From contig NZ_BIMA01000079.1 of assembly GCF_004000845.1 (NCBI RefSeq), positions 1-33,276 of the forward strand: DNA of 33,276 nucleotides. Direction: 5' to 3'. Positions within the stretch are counted from its first letter, which is position 1. The number at the start of each line of letters is the position of its first letter. The translations under genes and the position numbers were made by a program. This DNA comes from Paenibacillus koleovorans NBRC 103111 (GTDB lineage: Bacteria > Bacillota > Bacilli > Paenibacillales > NBRC-103111). This document shows, in pieces, positions 22,640 to 30,759 of this stretch. The notes beneath the pieces were generated by a model that did no database searches, was not told the DNA's origin, and worked only from the letters and a program-made list of their open reading frames with translations.

Positions 22640-25600
22640 TTAAGGCAGCAGCTCCACCTTCGCATCGTCGAAGCGCACTTGCGCCTTCGAGGCGTGCAGC
22701 CCGAAGCTGCCTCGCGACAGCATCGGCTCATACACCGACAGCTCCTCCGTGCCGTTCACGTAAAACTTCAACACGCCGCCTTTCACAACCGCCTTGAATG
22801 TATAGTACGTGTTCGTGTTGAACGTGTACGTCTTCTCCGCCAGCGTCACCGGCGTCGCCTCGGCGTTCAGGCCGCTCTGCACCTTCTCGATGCGCAGCTT
22901 GCGCGTCGTGCCGTCGTTGTACACGATGAACCGGTAGCCGTCATTGCTGCCCAGCGAGCGCATCAGCAGACCGGCGCGTCCCGGAGCGGCGCCCCAAGCC
23001 GTCACCTTCACCTTGGCTTCGCCCGCGTAATCCTTCCAATCGTTCTGGACGCGGGATCGAATTTCGCTGTTCGTCTCGTCCTGGCTGTCGGAGAACAGCT
23101 CGTTGTTGTTGATCAGGAAATGCCCTTTGCCGATATCCCACTTGCTGTGTACATTCGCCACCTCGGTGACAGTCACGTCGTCAAAATAGTTCCAGGCGCG
23201 GCTGCCCGACAACCCGACGAATCCGAGCGGGATATCCGTATCGTAGGCGGTCAGCTTCTCAACCCCGTCGACGTAGAACTTCAACGTGTTTCCGCTCGCC
23301 ACCGCCTTGAACGCATACGTCTGACCGATCACCATCGTGAAGGCCGTGCTGGCCAGCACGGTTGTCGTGCCGTTCATGTTTTTCTCGATCCGCAGCTGCG
23401 GGGTGCCGTTATTCGCCGTCCAGCGGAAATGGTAGTTGAGCGTAGGACTCAAGTAGCGCGGATAAATGCCCGCCGAATAATTGCTGCCGGACTTGCCGTC
23501 GATCGTCACTTTGGCCAGCACCAGCACATCGTCCCACTTGGTCGTCGTCAGCGTTTTGTAATCCGACGCTGCCAGGTCGCTTTGGTAGTACACTTTGGAA
23601 GCGCCGACCGTTTGGACGTTCCAAGTTCCGGACACCGGACTCCAACCGGTTGCCGTGCCGCCTTCATAATCCCAAGTTTGCGCCGTCAGCCCGGTCACGC
23701 TGAAATCGTCGGTCAGCGCCGTCGTACCGGTAGTCGGGATGCTCGCCCCGCCCACAATGACATTGCTGCCGCTTGGGGTAAAGGTGATCGTGCTGCCGTT
23801 CAGCTTCACCGTGGACACGCCAGGGGCGTAGATCGTAATCGTAGGCGTCAGCACCTCGCTCGAATACAGCTCAAGCACGGTGCCGTTGTACGTAACGGAC
23901 AAGTTTTGCACGGTAGCGGTGGAGCTCACCAGGTTCGTCGTACCGTCCTTGAGCAGCGTCCCCCTCATCATGGAGACGGTTTTCAGGCTGCCGCCGGATG
24001 TTTTCTCGATGTAAGCAAGCTCGCCGTTGTAGCTGTACGTGCCGAAGCTGCGCGTTGCCGGCGATGCCTCATGAGACAAGTAATACGTGCCGACGTTGCC
24101 GTTGTTGCCGCTGTCGTGGTTGATCGTCATCGCGCTCGCCACTTGATTCGTAACTCCGATCGACAGGCGGGTGACGGTGACGTTCTTGTTCGAGCCTGCC
24201 GGCTCCGGATACAGCACCGTATCGAAGAACGTGTCGGCTGTAACCGTCTTGTCGAAGGAAAGGAACTGCACATTGCTCGTCAACAGACCGCCGTCCTCGG
24301 AGTAATACCCGTCCGTATGAACCGTAGCCGTAACGAAGGTAGGGTCGGCCGGGACCACTTTCACATTCGGCTGGCTGGCATAATTGGTTTTGGCTCGCTT
24401 CGTCGTCGGGTCCACTGTAATAGTAGTCGGAGGGAAGTGCCACAATTGCTTGTAAGTCCGGCCCGAACCGGTGGAGCCTGTCAGCAGATCGGAAACGATC
24501 CAGAAATCCGGTTTGGCGAAGAAAATTTTGCGCGTATGGGTGATCGGTGAATAGTCCGCATGGGAGCCGCTGTAGAAGTCGAAGCCGCCGTTGGACTGCC
24601 AGTTCAGAATGCGGCGATTGCTGTTGCCTTGCGCTACGCCGTTGATCTCGATCGTGTTGTGGGCCTCCGTCGACTGGCGCAGCCAGTTGCTCGAAGGGGT
24701 GTTATAGTAATCTTGCACGCCGGGATCGGCGATCAGACGTTTGCCGTACGCATACATCGTCAAGCTGAGGTCGTCCGGGTGATTATGCGAGCCGGTGTAG
24801 CTCGAATCCGAATTTTCCACTAGCAAATATTTGTCGTTCGTGCCCCAGCCGCTCTTCATAATGCCGAAGCTGTTCGGATACAGCACCGACGTGGTCGTGG
24901 GCACCGTGCCCGAAGCGCCGTTGGTCGCCATGTATTGAAAATCCGTTCGGCCAAAGTACCCGGCGTAATCGCTCATGAGGCCGGTTATATCCATATTTTT
25001 GCTGGAGGAATCGCCGATCTTGGGCTCCTCGAAGTTCGGCATCGAAATGTCCATCAACACTTCGCCGCCCCGCTCGAGCAGCTCGGACAAATCCGGCAGC
25101 ACCGTGTAGCCGTTCAGATTGCCGGCTTTCTGAATCGCGTTGATGAGATCGAGACTATATTTGTGGTAATTTTCCGTCGTCTCGTAGTTCATGCCGTCGT
25201 CCTTGATGTTGTTCGATGCATACTTGTAAGCCGCGACTTCCGCACGGTACCGCCAAGTTTCCGCATCCTTGAATTCCGGGAAATTGACGCCGGTCAAGTA
25301 GAGGGAACGCGCCAAGCTCATGTACCAGTTGTTCCCGCTCGTGTTCTCGATGTCGGAATGAATCCGGTCGGCCATTTGCCATAGATGCTTCAGGTACGCC
25401 GAATTGCCGTTCGCATCGATCGTCGTGCTTTCCTTGAACACCATGTAGGAGCTGATCCAGACGGAGGTCCGTTTCGCCATGTCCAAATAGTTGTTCGCGT
25501 TTGCATCATAGCCGGTGTTCACATTGCCTTTGTCCGAAATGTACTCCAGCGCCATCTTCATCCAAGCATCCGCATAGCTGTTCTTCAGCGTCGTGTTCGT

Positions 25601-26128
25601 GGTTGCGGTGTAAGCCGGCGTGAGGATGTAATACATCATGAAGTCGTAAATGTAGTAATGAGGGGCCCCATACTGGGTTGGCACCGCCGGATTCCAATAC
25701 AAATCCCAGTTGATATTGCCGACCGGGAACGTCGTCGATTGACCGTCCGTGAAGCTGAATTGGTAGTTGACCAGTTGAGCCGGCGTCGAGTTCATCGGGG
25801 ATGTGAGCGGCGTCGTGCCCATGTCCGTCTCGTACACGTTCGTGCGGTTTTTGAAATACGTCAGCAGCTCCGACTTCGCCAGCGTGTAGTTGCTCGCATT
25901 GACCGCCGATTTGACCGCCGATAAACCCGGGTAATCCAGATTGATTTTCGCGAAAAAGTTCGCATCCGTCATTGTGCTCGTGTCGGAATAAGCCCGTGCC
26001 GCCTGAGCGCCCCATAACGCCACGATCAACCCCATCGCCAGCGTAACCGCCAGCTTGATCCAATTGCTTCGCCTCTGTGTCTTTCCTCTGATGAAATCCT
26101 CCTTACCTGTAATCGTTCCGTACAACAC
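22640..26128 (-). CDS. Secreted heparinase II/III-family polysaccharide lyase with tandem C-terminal jelly-roll domains
   Basis: About 1162 residues. The signal peptide is at about 20-46 (WIKLAVTLAMGLIVALWG, cleavage after ARA). The next region is an alpha-toroid typical of these lyases (LAKSELLTYFKNR; NYETTENYHKY near 313-320 could give catalytic Tyr/His). The heparinase II/III domain carries SHNHPDDLSLTMYAYGK near 444 and DPGVQDYY. Two homologous domains of about 160 residues end the protein (about 804-989 and 993-1160), both with the pattern YxFKAVxxGxxLKFYVxG and ending FDDxxV. They look like laminin-G/concanavalin-type glycan-binding folds. The start is taken as GTG 26128 (GGAGGT upstream); 26158 is a longer alternative. 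The enzyme should cut a uronic-acid-containing, perhaps sulfated, polysaccharide outside the cell. The exact family is not assigned. Confidence 0.87.
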   Translation of the reverse strand: MLYGTITGKEDFIRGKTQRRSNWIKLAVTLAMGLIVALWGAQAARAYSDTSTMTDANFFAKINLDYPGLSAVKSAVNASNYTLAKSELLTYFKNRTNVYETDMGTTPLTSPMNSTPAQLVNYQFSFTDGQSTTFPVGNINWDLYWNPAVPTQYGAPHYYIYDFMMYYILTPAYTATTNTTLKNSYADAWMKMALEYISDKGNVNTGYDANANNYLDMAKRTSVWISSYMVFKESTTIDANGNSAYLKHLWQMADRIHSDIENTSGNNWYMSLARSLYLTGVNFPEFKDAETWRYRAEVAAYKYASNNIKDDGMNYETTENYHKYSLDLINAIQKAGNLNGYTVLPDLSELLERGGEVLMDISMPNFEEPKIGDSSSKNMDITGLMSDYAGYFGRTDFQYMATNGASGTVPTTTSVLYPNSFGIMKSGWGTNDKYLLVENSDSSYTGSHNHPDDLSLTMYAYGKRLIADPGVQDYYNTPSSNWLRQSTEAHNTIEINGVAQGNSNRRILNWQSNGGFDFYSGSHADYSPITHTRKIFFAKPDFWIVSDLLTGSTGSGRTYKQLWHFPPTTITVDPTTKRAKTNYASQPNVKVVPADPTFVTATVHTDGYYSEDGGLLTSNVQFLSFDKTVTADTFFDTVLYPEPAGSNKNVTVTRLSIGVTNQVASAMTINHDSGNNGNVGTYYLSHEASPATRSFGTYSYNGELAYIEKTSGGSLKTVSMMRGTLLKDGTTNLVSSTATVQNLSVTYNGTVLELYSSEVLTPTITIYAPGVSTVKLNGSTITFTPSGSNVIVGGASIPTTGTTALTDDFSVTGLTAQTWDYEGGTATGWSPVSGTWNVQTVGASKVYYQSDLAASDYKTLTTTKWDDVLVLAKVTIDGKSGSNYSAGIYPRYLSPTLNYHFRWTANNGTPQLRIEKNMNGTTTVLASTAFTMVIGQTYAFKAVASGNTLKFYVDGVEKLTAYDTDIPLGFVGLSGSRAWNYFDDVTVTEVANVHSKWDIGKGHFLINNNELFSDSQDETNSEIRSRVQNDWKDYAGEAKVKVTAWGAAPGRAGLLMRSLGSNDGYRFIVYNDGTTRKLRIEKVQSGLNAEATPVTLAEKTYTFNTNTYYTFKAVVKGGVLKFYVNGTEELSVYEPMLSRGSFGLHASKAQVRFDDAKVELLP

Positions 26129-26182
26129 TGAACACCTCCGTCCAAAATGTTGGTCCACCCGGTGGGGTTTATATAGGAACGC

Positions 26183-26199
26183 GCGCAGACGGGCTGCGC
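26183..26199. promoter_or_regulatory. Palindrome upstream of the lyase gene
   Basis: GCGCAG-N5-CTGCGC forms a perfect 6-bp dyad about 55-70 bases before the lyase start. A TATATAA stretch lies just downstream on the minus strand (around 26170) and may be the -10 region, though no good -35 box is visible. It could be an operator or simply a hairpin. Confidence 0.35.
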
Positions 26200-26231
26200 A
26201 CGTCGGACCCGAAGTTAGCTCTATCAGTTCG

Positions 26232-26271
26232 GTTGGCTTGTTTTGGCTTGTCTTGGCTTGCCTCGGCTCGG
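26232..26271. repeat. Four-copy 10-bp phased repeat
   Basis: Four consecutive 10-bp units of the form (T/C)TGGCTTG(T/C)(T/C), with the last unit degenerate (TCGGCTCGG). The period equals about one helical turn. It lies between the amidohydrolase remnant and the lyase gene, about 105-145 bases before the lyase start. Confidence 0.7.
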
Positions 26272-26282
26272 TAAACCGGGCC

Positions 26283-26617
26283 TTACATGCAGCTTCTCAG
26301 CAGCCGGTCGATATTGAGTCCCAGAATGTGCGTTTCTCGTCATCGGAAATGTCTGCCATTGCGATACGACCGAAAGTGGGACGAGGGTCGAAAAACGGCA
26401 TGTCGGTGCCGAACACGACTTTCTTGGCCCCGGCCTCGCGCACGAACCATTCCACGTTTCCTTCATACGCATAGGAGATCGCCAAGTCGAGGTAGGCGTT
26501 GTCACGGCTCGTCACGATGCGGATCGCATCCTCCATCGCCTTCGGGTAGGCGCCGGAGTGGCCGATCAGGAACTGCGCCTGCGGGTATTGTTCCGTCAGC
26601 CTGTAGATGGTGACCAT
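26283..26617 (-). pseudogene. 3' remnant of an amidohydrolase (Amidohydro_2) gene, frameshifted
   Basis: The frame from about 26617 encodes only the last third of a TIM-barrel amidohydrolase: YPQAQFLIGHSGAYP, NAYLDLAISYA, EWFVREAGAKKVVFGTDMPF and MADISDDEKR. These are the usual late strands of the family. After EKRT (near 26330) the frame runs into an abnormal end (FWDSISTGC), whereas the shifted frame gives the expected family ending LGLNIDRLLRSCM and a stop at 26283-26285. One missing base near 26325-26332 explains this. Upstream, an in-frame TAG lies five codons before the first Met and no N-terminal half is found in any frame. The gene is therefore both truncated and frameshifted. Such amidohydrolases accompany carbohydrate or lactone metabolism. 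Confidence 0.8.
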
Positions 26618-26632
26618 GTCGGGACGTCCCTA

Positions 26633-26962
26633 TGTGTGGATAAGCAGCAGTAGCAGTCAAAAAAACTCAAGCTATCCATCGGCAAGTCATTCCTCTCTCG
26701 GGTAAATAAGTTTAGAATAAAAACCTGATTTATTCCTGTATATAACTAATATGTATCATAGCTTTCCTTGCTGGCAAGAGAAAATTTGGAGCGGGCGTCC
26801 GTGCCAAACGATTATTCGTCCAACCCGGTTACTTCTGCTCCAATCCCCGCCAACAGCATTGAGTTATTCGTCCAACCCGGCTAACTCGCGTCTTCCCGAC
26901 CGTCAAGGCGACACGGGACAGACGCCGAACCACATCCGGCGCACCCACATCGATGGTTCCTC
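26633..26962. other. Gene-free gap of about 330 bases
   Basis: No coding sequence is supported on either strand. The part 26640-26760 is AT-rich with T-runs on the minus strand but no clear stem, so a terminator for the transporter operon is not shown. The middle holds two units of the 52-bp repeat family (separate entry). Close to 26902-26945 a weak stem (CGCCG/CGGCG) lies after the binding-protein gene but lacks a T-tract. Confidence 0.55.
26811..26890. repeat. 52-bp tandem repeat, family copy B
   Basis: TTATTCGTCCAACCCGG occurs at 26812 and again at 26864, a 52-bp period, with the first copy continuing GTTACTTCTGCTCC. The same words occur in the array at 33117-33276 (TACTCGTCCAATCCGACT, TTCTGCTCC). 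It lies at the point where the amidohydrolase remnant lost its 5' part. Confidence 0.7.
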
Positions 26963-28543
26963 TTACTTCTGGCGTTCCTGCATCTTGTTGTAGATGTCGA
27001 GCAATTGATCGATTTTCAAAGACTTCACCTTGGCCACATGCTCATCCCACTTATCGAAATCCCCGTTCTGCACGAAAGCTACGGTGCGAGGCACGGTGTA
27101 GTCGCGGATGGCGGCTTCCAGCTCGGCCACCTGCTTCTTCTCCGCTTCGGTGAACTTCAGTACCGGCGGCAGTTGCTGATCGAACTTCTCCTTGTCGAAC
27201 CGCTCGAAGGCGGATTTCACATCCTTGTTGCTCAAGTACAGGATCTGGTTCGCGTCCGGCGTATTTTTCAACACGGACCCCAGAGACATGAAGCCATAGT
27301 GGGCCGTATATTCGTTTTTCCCGTTCGGGTTCAGAGGCGTCTTCACATCGCTGGTCCAGTTGTACGTGCCATCGGCGTTCTTGACCGCGGTATCGCCCAC
27401 TTTGCCGAAATTGGACAGAATCGAACCTTCTTGACCGTACAGCCAGTCGGCGTATTTGAACAGCGCTTCCTTGTTTTTGCTCTTCGTAGAGATCATATAG
27501 CCATCCGTCTGGACGATCTGGGAGCGGACTAAATATTTTTTCTCGCCGATGCCGTCCTGAATGAGCGGGTCGAGCGCCATCAGCTTCCAGTTCGGGTTTT
27601 TCTGCGTGGCGAGCGGCAGCATCGTTTCGATGCGGTAGATGAAGTCATACGTAATGAAAGCTTTGTCGTCGGTGTACAATTTGTCTTCCCACTGCTTGGT
27701 CGCGAGCGTCGCCCATTCCGGATCGAGCAGCTTTTCGGCGTACAGCTTGTTCAGATACTGCAGCATCGCCTTGAAATTGTTCTCCATCGGCCCGAACTGC
27801 CACTTCTTCGTCTTCTGGTTGTAGTACACCATGTCGCCCGTACCCCATTGCGGCCCGAGATCGAGGAACCAGTTGCCGATCGGCGAGCTCATCGTATTCC
27901 GGCTGATCAGCGGCATCGAGCCCGGATACAGCTGCTTGAGCTGCTTCAGCACATCGTACAGCTCGCTGGTGTTGGTCGGCGGCTTCAGATTGTGCTTGGC
28001 GAAAATATCGGCGCGATACAGCCACACCTTCGTATACTTCGGCAGCCCGATCTGCGGGATGAAATAAATGTTGCCGTCGCTTGCGGTCAGAATATCTTTG
28101 GCATCCTTCTCGGTCTCGAGAATTTTCTTCAGGTTCGGCATGAGGTGCAAATAGTCGTTGACCTTCGCCAACTGGCCCGCGACCCCGTATTCGTTGGCAG
28201 AAGCCAGATTGTAGTGGATCAAGTCGGGCAAATCGTCCGTGGCGGCCATCAGCTTGAGCTTCTGCGTGAAGGCGTCTCCGGCGGCAGGCGTAAAGTCGAA
28301 TTCAATGTTCGACGCTTCCTGCAAGTTTTTCCAGACGGTCCAGTCTTTCTTGAACGGCCACGACGGATGCTCTTGAATCAGAAAAGTCGCTTTGATCTTC
28401 TTGTCGGTAACCGGGTGTGTGGAGGTGGATGCGACAGGCGAACTGGATCCGGACGGTCCCGGCGTTTCTTCCGACTTGCTGCAGGCGACCGTCATCGTGG
28501 TCAGCATCGTGGCGGCAAGCGCCAGACTCAGCATTTTTCTCAT
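26963..28543 (-). CDS. Lipoprotein solute-binding protein of second sugar ABC transporter
   Basis: 526 residues with lipoprotein signal MRKMLSLALAA and Cys at residue 21 in TVAC, followed by a Ser/Pro/Thr linker. The mature part shows the large family-1 binding-protein pattern (AATDDLPDLIHYN, YLHLMPNLKKILE, YLNKLYAEKLLDPEW). It is clearly related to the binding protein at 11837-13534 only at the family level, so the two may take different ligands. AAAGGGG lies about 12 bases upstream of the ATG, a rather long spacing. It is the last gene of the transporter operon, 58 bp after the second permease. It acts at the outside of the membrane. Confidence 0.93.
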   Translation of the reverse strand: MRKMLSLALAATMLTTMTVACSKSEETPGPSGSSSPVASTSTHPVTDKKIKATFLIQEHPSWPFKKDWTVWKNLQEASNIEFDFTPAAGDAFTQKLKLMAATDDLPDLIHYNLASANEYGVAGQLAKVNDYLHLMPNLKKILETEKDAKDILTASDGNIYFIPQIGLPKYTKVWLYRADIFAKHNLKPPTNTSELYDVLKQLKQLYPGSMPLISRNTMSSPIGNWFLDLGPQWGTGDMVYYNQKTKKWQFGPMENNFKAMLQYLNKLYAEKLLDPEWATLATKQWEDKLYTDDKAFITYDFIYRIETMLPLATQKNPNWKLMALDPLIQDGIGEKKYLVRSQIVQTDGYMISTKSKNKEALFKYADWLYGQEGSILSNFGKVGDTAVKNADGTYNWTSDVKTPLNPNGKNEYTAHYGFMSLGSVLKNTPDANQILYLSNKDVKSAFERFDKEKFDQQLPPVLKFTEAEKKQVAELEAAIRDYTVPRTVAFVQNGDFDKWDEHVAKVKSLKIDQLLDIYNKMQERQK

Positions 28544-28601
28544 GCTCGTTCGATTCCCCTTTGGTTTTGGATTTGGTACGGCTATGATCGAGATGTCAGC
28601 C

Positions 28602-29471
28602 CTAGCCCTTCAGAGCCCCCATCGCAATACCTTTGGCAAAATATTTCTGCAAAAACGGATATACCAGCATGATCGGAATCATCGAGAGGATGATCGTGGC
28701 GGACTGAATCGCTTCCCGGGCTACGAATTCTTCGGCCGAATTGTTCGACTGGGCCATCTCCCCCTCGGCCACGAGGAGATTGCGGAGCACGAGCGCCAGC
28801 GGGAATTTCTCGGGTTTGTAAAGGTACAGCAAGGCGTTCGTGAAGTTGTTCCAGTTGTCAATTGCGTAGAACAGGCCGATGGAGGCGATGATCGTCGTGG
28901 ACATCGGCAGGATGATGCGGATGAATACCATGAAGTCGTTGGCCCCGTCGATCGCGGCAGACTCAATAATCTCCTCCGGGATGTCCTCGAAGAACGCCTT
29001 CATCAGAATCAAGTAAAAGCTGAGCACCGCCCAAGGCAGAATGACGGCCCACATCGAATCCTTCAGACCCAGCTTGAAAATGACGATGTACGTTGGAATC
29101 ATACCGCCATTGAAGAACAAGGGGATCGTCACGAGCAGCATCATGAGCTTGCGGGCGATCAGTCGTTTACGCGAAAGGGCGTAGGCGAGCGCCGTGGTCA
29201 GCACGAGATTAATGACCGTCCCAACGCTTGTGTAAAGCAAGGAGTTTACAATCCCGTTTCGTACATTTTCCATGTCCAGCACTTTGAAGTAGGCCGCGAG
29301 CGTGGTGCCCTTTGGGAAAAACGTGATGTTGTTGTTCACGATCTCCGTGCTGCTGCTGAAGGACACCGCCAGGATGTAGACGATCGGGTATAGGGTGAGC
29401 AGGCAAGCCGCGATCGCAATGAGCGCAAAGCTCCAATCGATCAGCCGGTCGGCGAGTTTTCCGTTGGTCAT
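28602..29471 (-). CDS. Sugar ABC transporter permease (LplC/YtcP-like), second system
   Basis: 289 residues with six likely membrane segments, the first at about 14-34. The EAA-type loop reads EIIESAAIDGANDFMVFIRI. The end KYFAKGIAMGALKG matches the tail of the other LplC-like protein in the window. AGGAG lies upstream of the ATG. The gene is 12 bp from its partner permease, so the two are co-translated and form the channel. Confidence 0.95.
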   Translation of the reverse strand: MTNGKLADRLIDWSFALIAIAACLLTLYPIVYILAVSFSSSTEIVNNNITFFPKGTTLAAYFKVLDMENVRNGIVNSLLYTSVGTVINLVLTTALAYALSRKRLIARKLMMLLVTIPLFFNGGMIPTYIVIFKLGLKDSMWAVILPWAVLSFYLILMKAFFEDIPEEIIESAAIDGANDFMVFIRIILPMSTTIIASIGLFYAIDNWNNFTNALLYLYKPEKFPLALVLRNLLVAEGEMAQSNNSAEEFVAREAIQSATIILSMIPIMLVYPFLQKYFAKGIAMGALKG

Positions 29472-29483
29472 AAGGTTCGTCTC

Positions 29484-30464
29484 CTAAAAGGCGCTTTTCG
29501 AAGTCAGTCTCTTGGTCACGTAATTCGTGCCGAGCGCGAACAGCAGCGATACCGCCCCTTTGAACAAATCGACTGCGGACGCATAGCTGATGTCGCCATG
29601 CAGAAACCCTCTGCGATAAATGTAAGTGTCGATGATGTCGGATGTGGCATAGTTGAGCGGGTTCTGGAGCAGAATCGTTTTTTCAAAGGAAAGGTTCATG
29701 ATTTGCCCGACCCGCAGGACGAACATGATGGCGATGATCGGGAAAATGAGCGGAATCGTGATATGGATCAGCTTCTTGAGCCGACCGGCTCCATCGATCG
29801 CACTCGCTTCATACAGCTGCTGGTCGATACCTAGAATGGCGGCGATGAAGACGACGGCGAGCCAGCCGTTTTTTTGCCAAATCTCGGTGATGATGTAGAT
29901 CGGTCGGAACCATCCGGGCTCCTGTATGAAATGGATCGACTCCCCGCCGAGCGCCTCGATCAGCCGATTGATGAGACCGGTCTCGGGCGCCAGCATGTTG
30001 ATCGCGATGCCTACAATGACAACGGTTGCAATAAAGTACGGCATAAGCGCGATCGATTGCGTGAACCGGCTGAGCAGCCGGCTCTTGATCTCCGTCAGCA
30101 GCACCGCGAACAGCACCGCCACGGGCAGCGTCAGCACGACGCTCAGCAAGCCGAGCAAGACCGTGTTCTTGAGCAGCATCCAGAAGCTCGGGTGGTTGAT
30201 GAACATCCGGATGTTCTTGAGCCCGACGAAATCGCTTCCGAAAATGCCGTCCCGGATGCTGAAATCCTGGAACGCCATCACGATCCCGAACATCGGAAAG
30301 TAGCGGAACACGATGTAGTAGAGCAGCCCGGGCAAAGCGAGCAGCAGCAGCCATTTGTCTTTTTTCAGCCGCTCCATCAGAGAGAATCGCGTTCGCCGAC
30401 GGGTGGTGCCGGGGAGTAAGGGTAAGTCTAAGTCGTCGCGGGTTACGGGATTGTTTCCGTTCAT
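29484..30464 (-). CDS. Sugar ABC transporter permease (LplB-like), second system
   Basis: 326 residues. A hydrophilic N-terminal stretch of about 38 residues is followed by the first membrane segment (WLLLLALPGLLYYIVFRYFPM). The EAA-type loop reads LYEASAIDGAGRLKKLIHI, then TIPLIFPI. CAGGAGG lies just before the ATG. It is the first gene of this operon, downstream of regulator 2, with its own promoter-like boxes. The order permease, permease, binding protein is the same as in the sulfatase operon. Confidence 0.95.
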   Translation of the reverse strand: MNGNNPVTRDDLDLPLLPGTTRRRTRFSLMERLKKDKWLLLLALPGLLYYIVFRYFPMFGIVMAFQDFSIRDGIFGSDFVGLKNIRMFINHPSFWMLLKNTVLLGLLSVVLTLPVAVLFAVLLTEIKSRLLSRFTQSIALMPYFIATVVIVGIAINMLAPETGLINRLIEALGGESIHFIQEPGWFRPIYIITEIWQKNGWLAVVFIAAILGIDQQLYEASAIDGAGRLKKLIHITIPLIFPIIAIMFVLRVGQIMNLSFEKTILLQNPLNYATSDIIDTYIYRRGFLHGDISYASAVDLFKGAVSLLFALGTNYVTKRLTSKSAF

Positions 30465-30514
30465 CTTCGCCTCCTGCTTCGATTGCCGTCATGCTGCAAT
30501 GTCGTGATGGCCCC

Positions 30515-30544
30515 ACTATACGGGCGGCAGCCCCGCCTTCACAA
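30515..30544 (-). promoter_or_regulatory. Probable sigma-A promoter of second transporter operon
   Basis: On the minus strand TTGTGA (30544-30539) and TATAGT (30520-30515) are separated by 18 bp, and lie about 50 bases before the first permease gene. No cre-like site is seen near it. The weak -35 and long spacer would suit an activator such as regulator 2. Confidence 0.5.
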
Positions 30545-30629
30545 TCGCCGGAAATCCACATTCATCACTCGCTGAGGCGTTTCGGGAATAAAGTACATGA
30601 ATCCGGACAGCGGTTGATGGAGGCGTAAT

Positions 30630-30672
30630 CAAAAAGAAAAACCGCACGATTCAACATCACCGCACGGTTTTT
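30630..30672 (-). terminator. Terminator after regulator 2, possibly bidirectional
   Basis: An inverted repeat, AAAAACCG (30637-30644) and CGGTTTTT (30665-30672), encloses a 20-base loop. On the minus strand it is followed by CTTTTTGAT. It lies about 90 bases after the regulator stop and before the promoter of the transporter operon, and so would keep the two units apart. Confidence 0.55.
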
Positions 30673-30759
30673 CCGATTTTTGGGCTACAGCGAATATTGC
30701 GAGCTCAACGAAGAGGCCCAGAAACTATTTTCAGGTCAGAGACCTTCTCTTCGCCCACT

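Noticed and set aside
22679-24550. 623-residue plus-strand open frame
   Set aside because: Shadow of the lyase gene in GC-rich DNA; Arg/His-rich product with no motif.
26902-26945. Terminator after the second binding-protein gene
   Set aside because: The CGCCG/CGGCG stem is short and has no T-tract.
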